Shown: one piece after another, positions 6,202 to 8,047 of the stretch
Position numbering within the stretch: position 1 is the first letter of the stretch
Layout of the letters: each line of letters begins with the position of its first letter
Assembly: GCA_036308445.1 (NCBI GenBank)
Contig: JAXJVS010000102.1
Coordinates: 1 to 8,047 of the forward strand
From: MGBC113645 sp036308445
GTDB taxonomy: Bacteria; Bacillota_I; Bacilli_A; Erysipelotrichales; Coprobacillaceae
Length of the DNA stretch: 8,047 nt
Direction: 5' to 3'
The notes under the pieces: generated by a model
The model's input: only the letters and a program-made list of their open reading frames with translations
Told to the model about the DNA's origin: nothing
Database searches by the model: none
Position numbers and translations under genes: made by a program

Positions 6202-6247
6202 AGACCTATAAGACACTTAAGAAATTTCCTGTCCTATAGGTCTTTTT
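6202..6247. terminator. Bidirectional terminator hairpin inside the insertion sequence
   Basis: AGACCTATA (6202-6210) pairs perfectly with TATAGGTCT (6235-6243), extended by GACA (6212-6215) with TGTC (6230-6233) across a one-base mismatch. On the plus strand it ends in TTTTT (6243-6247); on the minus strand it is followed by AATTTTA. It lies just past the stop of the transposase remnant on the minus strand, so it was probably the transposase terminator. It would also stop plus-strand transcripts coming from the padR operon. Confidence 0.75.
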
Positions 6248-6279
6248 CTATTTTCTTATCACTAAAATGTCATGTTTCT

Positions 6280-6832
6280 CTATGCATATATTATTATAGA
6301 GTGTTTGTTTTTAGTTTTCATGTTGTATCTTTTTCTTCTTTTTATCACAGTTGATTTTGGAAGCAAATAACGCTGTACTTCTTCATCTATTTTTGGTATA
6401 GCTAATATACTAGAGTTATATCTTGTAGCCCAAAGAATACGATTACGAGTATAATTAAAGTTAAAAGACCTCGAAATAATTACCTAAAATCTTTTGGCTT
6501 GCTATTTAATGATTCCATCAAACCGCTTGACACTCTTGCATAAACCTCTTCTATATCCTTTTTGTTTTTTCTCTTTACATGTAGTGTAGTAAAAGAGTGT
6601 ATGATTTCATTTCTGTGAAATTTAAAGAATGACGAAAAGTTATAAAAAATACCTTCTTGTGAATCATCACATAGTTCAATAATCCTGTTCCAGGCTGCTT
6701 CGACTTCTTCCTCAAAATCATACTGAGATTTATTGGATGAAATATATTCCTCCTTTAGAGAAAGAAGTTTTTAGCTTTGGATTGATGCTGAAAAAATTCC
6801 TTTTCTGGTGTAAGAGAAACATGACAGACGTA
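6280..6832 (-). pseudogene. ISL3-family transposase, C-terminal remnant with frameshifts
   Basis: Three minus-strand pieces in different frames join into one recognisable ISL3-type C-terminus. From about 6832: HVSLTPEKEFFQHQSKAKN. After a shift near 6770: KLLSLKEEYISSNKSQYDF, then EAAWNRIIELCDD and, further on, VSSGLMESLNSKPKDFR, stopping at 6482-6480. After a one-base shift there: SFNFNYTRNRILWATRY, then SILAIPKIDEEVQRYLLPKS, ending at the TAG at 6280-6282. The segment S-GLMESLNSKPKD followed by NYTRNRILWATR is the family hallmark, and the Glu in it fits the third residue of the DDE triad. About 180 codons remain of an expected 400-plus; the DNA-binding N-terminus and the first two catalytic Asp are gone, so the product cannot be active. 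Confidence 0.85.
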
Positions 6833-6839
6833 TTATCCT

Positions 6840-6868
6840 AAAAAAGGAAATGAATATATCATTTCCTT
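6840..6868 (-). terminator. Strong intrinsic terminator on the minus strand
   Basis: AAGGAAATGA (6844-6853) and TCATTTCCTT (6859-6868) form a perfect 10-bp stem with a 5-nt loop. On the minus strand it is followed by six T (complement of 6840-6845). It lies 84 nt past the stop codon of the minus-strand gene ending at 6952, but inside the right end of the insertion sequence and in front of the transposase remnant. It therefore now ends the neighbouring gene's transcript, and originally may have shielded the transposase from read-through. Confidence 0.8.
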
Positions 6869-6890
6869 GCATGACAAACTCTAAAAGTTA

Positions 6891-6907
6891 TCCGCCAAAA
6901 GTCAATC
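6891..6907 (-). repeat. Right inverted repeat of the ISL3-type element
   Basis: Reverse complement matches 6130-6146 at 15 of 17 bases. Looser similarity runs outward to about 6920. Confidence 0.7.
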
Positions 6908-6951
6908 TCAAAACATTTTGGTTACCCATCAAATAGAAATATCTGATATTT

Positions 6952-7938
6952 TTATGATACCCATTTATGTTCTTCTTCTATTTCTTCATTTAATTCTTTA
7001 CTTATACCTTCATATATATCATTGAACGCTTCTAACATTCTTACTTCGCCATCAATATTTAATTTATCTAATACTTCTGCAAAATAACTTAATGTTTCAA
7101 AATTCGCAATATTTAAATATGCTGGTAGATATCCAATCTTTAATAATGATTCTAATAAGAATAATGGAAATTCATCATACTCATCAAAATAAGGTATAAT
7201 AAGATCTAAAATGACATCTTGAGTTTGATTATAAATAATACATATCTTAGGAAAATATGGTGTTTCATCTTCTACAAAAGCTGGTGAATAAAAAATACCA
7301 ATTCCCCATTCATCTTCTCTTTCAAGATTATACAATTCTTCTATCAAACTTTCATCAATATTATGAGATACTTCAAACTTAGGTGGTATTAATGATGGAA
7401 ATTCTATGATTTCTATTCCTAGTTCATTATCGTGTAGACTTAAAGAATATGTTTTCTTACCATCAATACCATCAAAATCCAAATCAATAATAGATTGATA
7501 ATGTTCTATTATAAATGTTAATACTTCTATTAATAATTGACATTCTTCTTCATTGACCAAACGCATTGGTTGTCCAACATTAAATCTTATAGCTATACAA
7601 TCATCATCGATTTCATAGTCAAAAATCCTTCCTGAAGTATCATACTGACTCATGATTTTACCATCTTTACAATCTATTTTTAAACATGACAAATGAAATG
7701 GTAAATCCGGCTGTTCAACTAGTATGCTGTCATTTTCAGCTAACATCTGAGTAGATAAATCTTCTATTGTTTCATATACAACTAAACCATATTCTATCTG
7801 AGCATTCCCTAGAATTGATAAATAAACATTTTTTTGTGATAACTTTATTTGAAAAACATCTCTACTATCCACATAATCCCAAAGCTTTAGAGTGGAAAAT
7901 TTATGTATTAAATCTAATAATAATTGATAATTCTGCAT
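6952..7938 (-). CDS. Uncharacterised acidic protein, 328 aa (possibly DUF7309/DUF6930-like)
   Basis: A soluble, acidic protein with no signal peptide or membrane segment. The N-terminal part (LKLWDYVDSRDVFQIKL, about 17-33, then YLSILGNAQIEYGLVVYET, about 39-57) resembles from memory the DUF7309/DUF6930-type proteins of Bacillota, in which a short '-v-vlG-a---yGlavY-g' segment is typical; I am not certain of this. The middle repeats hydrophobic/acidic patterns (LDFDGIDGKKTYSLSL; EDEWGIGIFYSPAFVEDE), and the tail is very acidic (ELNEEIEEEHKWVS). Start set at 7938 (MQNYQ) because AAGGAG (7946-7951) lies 7 nt before it; an in-frame ATG at 7968 lies upstream of that ribosome site and would add ten basic residues. 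The gene stands alone between the insertion sequence and the window end; no clear promoter is visible. Function unknown. Confidence 0.88.
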   Translation of the reverse strand: MQNYQLLLDLIHKFSTLKLWDYVDSRDVFQIKLSQKNVYLSILGNAQIEYGLVVYETIEDLSTQMLAENDSILVEQPDLPFHLSCLKIDCKDGKIMSQYDTSGRIFDYEIDDDCIAIRFNVGQPMRLVNEEECQLLIEVLTFIIEHYQSIIDLDFDGIDGKKTYSLSLHDNELGIEIIEFPSLIPPKFEVSHNIDESLIEELYNLEREDEWGIGIFYSPAFVEDETPYFPKICIIYNQTQDVILDLIIPYFDEYDEFPLFLLESLLKIGYLPAYLNIANFETLSYFAEVLDKLNIDGEVRMLEAFNDIYEGISKELNEEIEEEHKWVS

Positions 7939-8047
7939 ATTACTTCTCCTTTTTCTATATCTTATCATATATTTATATTTTATGTTTCATTTTTTGAAAT
8001 TATTGTGTATTTTTAAGTTTTTCATATAAAATATCTTCATATTAAAA

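Larger units (their letters stand above)
6109..6926 (-). mobile_element. Decayed, internally deleted ISL3-family insertion sequence
   Basis: The ends are recognised as imperfect inverted repeats: 6130-6146 (ATTAACTTTTGGAGGA core) and 6891-6907 read on the minus strand (ATTGACTTTTGGCGGA core) match at 15 of 17 positions, with looser similarity a further 13-20 nt outward, so the exact tips are uncertain. Between them lie a transposase C-terminal remnant on the minus strand and a hairpin at each side. About 780-820 bp remain, against roughly 1.3-1.6 kb for intact ISL3 elements, so the N-terminal part of the transposase has been deleted. I see no convincing 8-bp target duplication at the flanks. 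Confidence 0.75.

Noticed and set aside
6139..6354. Plus-strand 71-codon open frame
   Set aside because: It runs through the insertion sequence's left repeat, its terminator hairpin and the end of the transposase remnant; its translation is low-complexity and Phe/Ser-rich. It has only a weak GGAG-like site before it.
7939..7968. Ten-residue N-terminal extension of the acidic protein
   Set aside because: The AAGGAG site at 7946-7951 lies inside it and is spaced correctly for the ATG at 7938.
7767..7997. Plus-strand 76-codon open frame
   Set aside because: It is antisense to the 5' part of the acidic 328-aa gene and reads out into its upstream AT-rich region; no ribosome site or domain.

Overview
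The window is very AT-rich with compact intergenic promoters. It carries a phospho-beta-glucosidase gene, a YitT-family gene, a PadR/DUF6120-type pair and a decayed ISL3-type insertion sequence. This points to a low-GC Bacillota (Firmicutes), most like gut Erysipelotrichia or related clostridia. That assignment rests on composition and gene style only.

Layout. (1) 1-1418, minus strand: a GH1 6-phospho-beta-glucosidase that lacks only its last few residues at the window edge. It is divergent from (2) 1576-2457, plus strand: a YitT-family membrane protein with a clear promoter. (3) 2458-3808: about 1.35 kb with no confident gene. It holds small hairpins, a possible decayed minus-strand gene (about 2922-3249), a palindromic terminator-like hairpin at 3122-3150 and a good minus-strand terminator at 3502-3530. 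(4) 3809-4787, minus strand: a two-gene unit encoding a secreted 174-aa protein and a cytosolic 146-aa protein, both of unknown function. It is driven by a perfect-consensus promoter (TTGACA-17-TATAAT) with a near-palindromic operator candidate at the transcription start. (5) 4938-6082, plus strand: a divergent, translationally coupled three-gene operon of a PadR regulator, a short DUF1700/DUF6120-like protein with one membrane segment, and a secreted 145-aa Ser/Thr/Val-rich protein with one cysteine pair. (6) About 6109-6926: a decayed, internally deleted ISL3-family insertion sequence with recognisable inverted repeats, a frameshifted transposase C-terminus and two terminator hairpins. (7) 6952-7938, minus strand: an acidic 328-aa protein of uncharacterised type, followed by the window edge.

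The most interesting part is 3809-6082. A PadR-type repressor and its membrane partner sit between two transcription units that each encode a small exported protein of no family I recognise. A plausible reading is one regulon in which the PadR/membrane pair controls production of the two secreted proteins, possibly in response to an envelope or drug signal. The sequence supports the gene order, overlaps, promoters and signal peptides. The regulation and function are inference.
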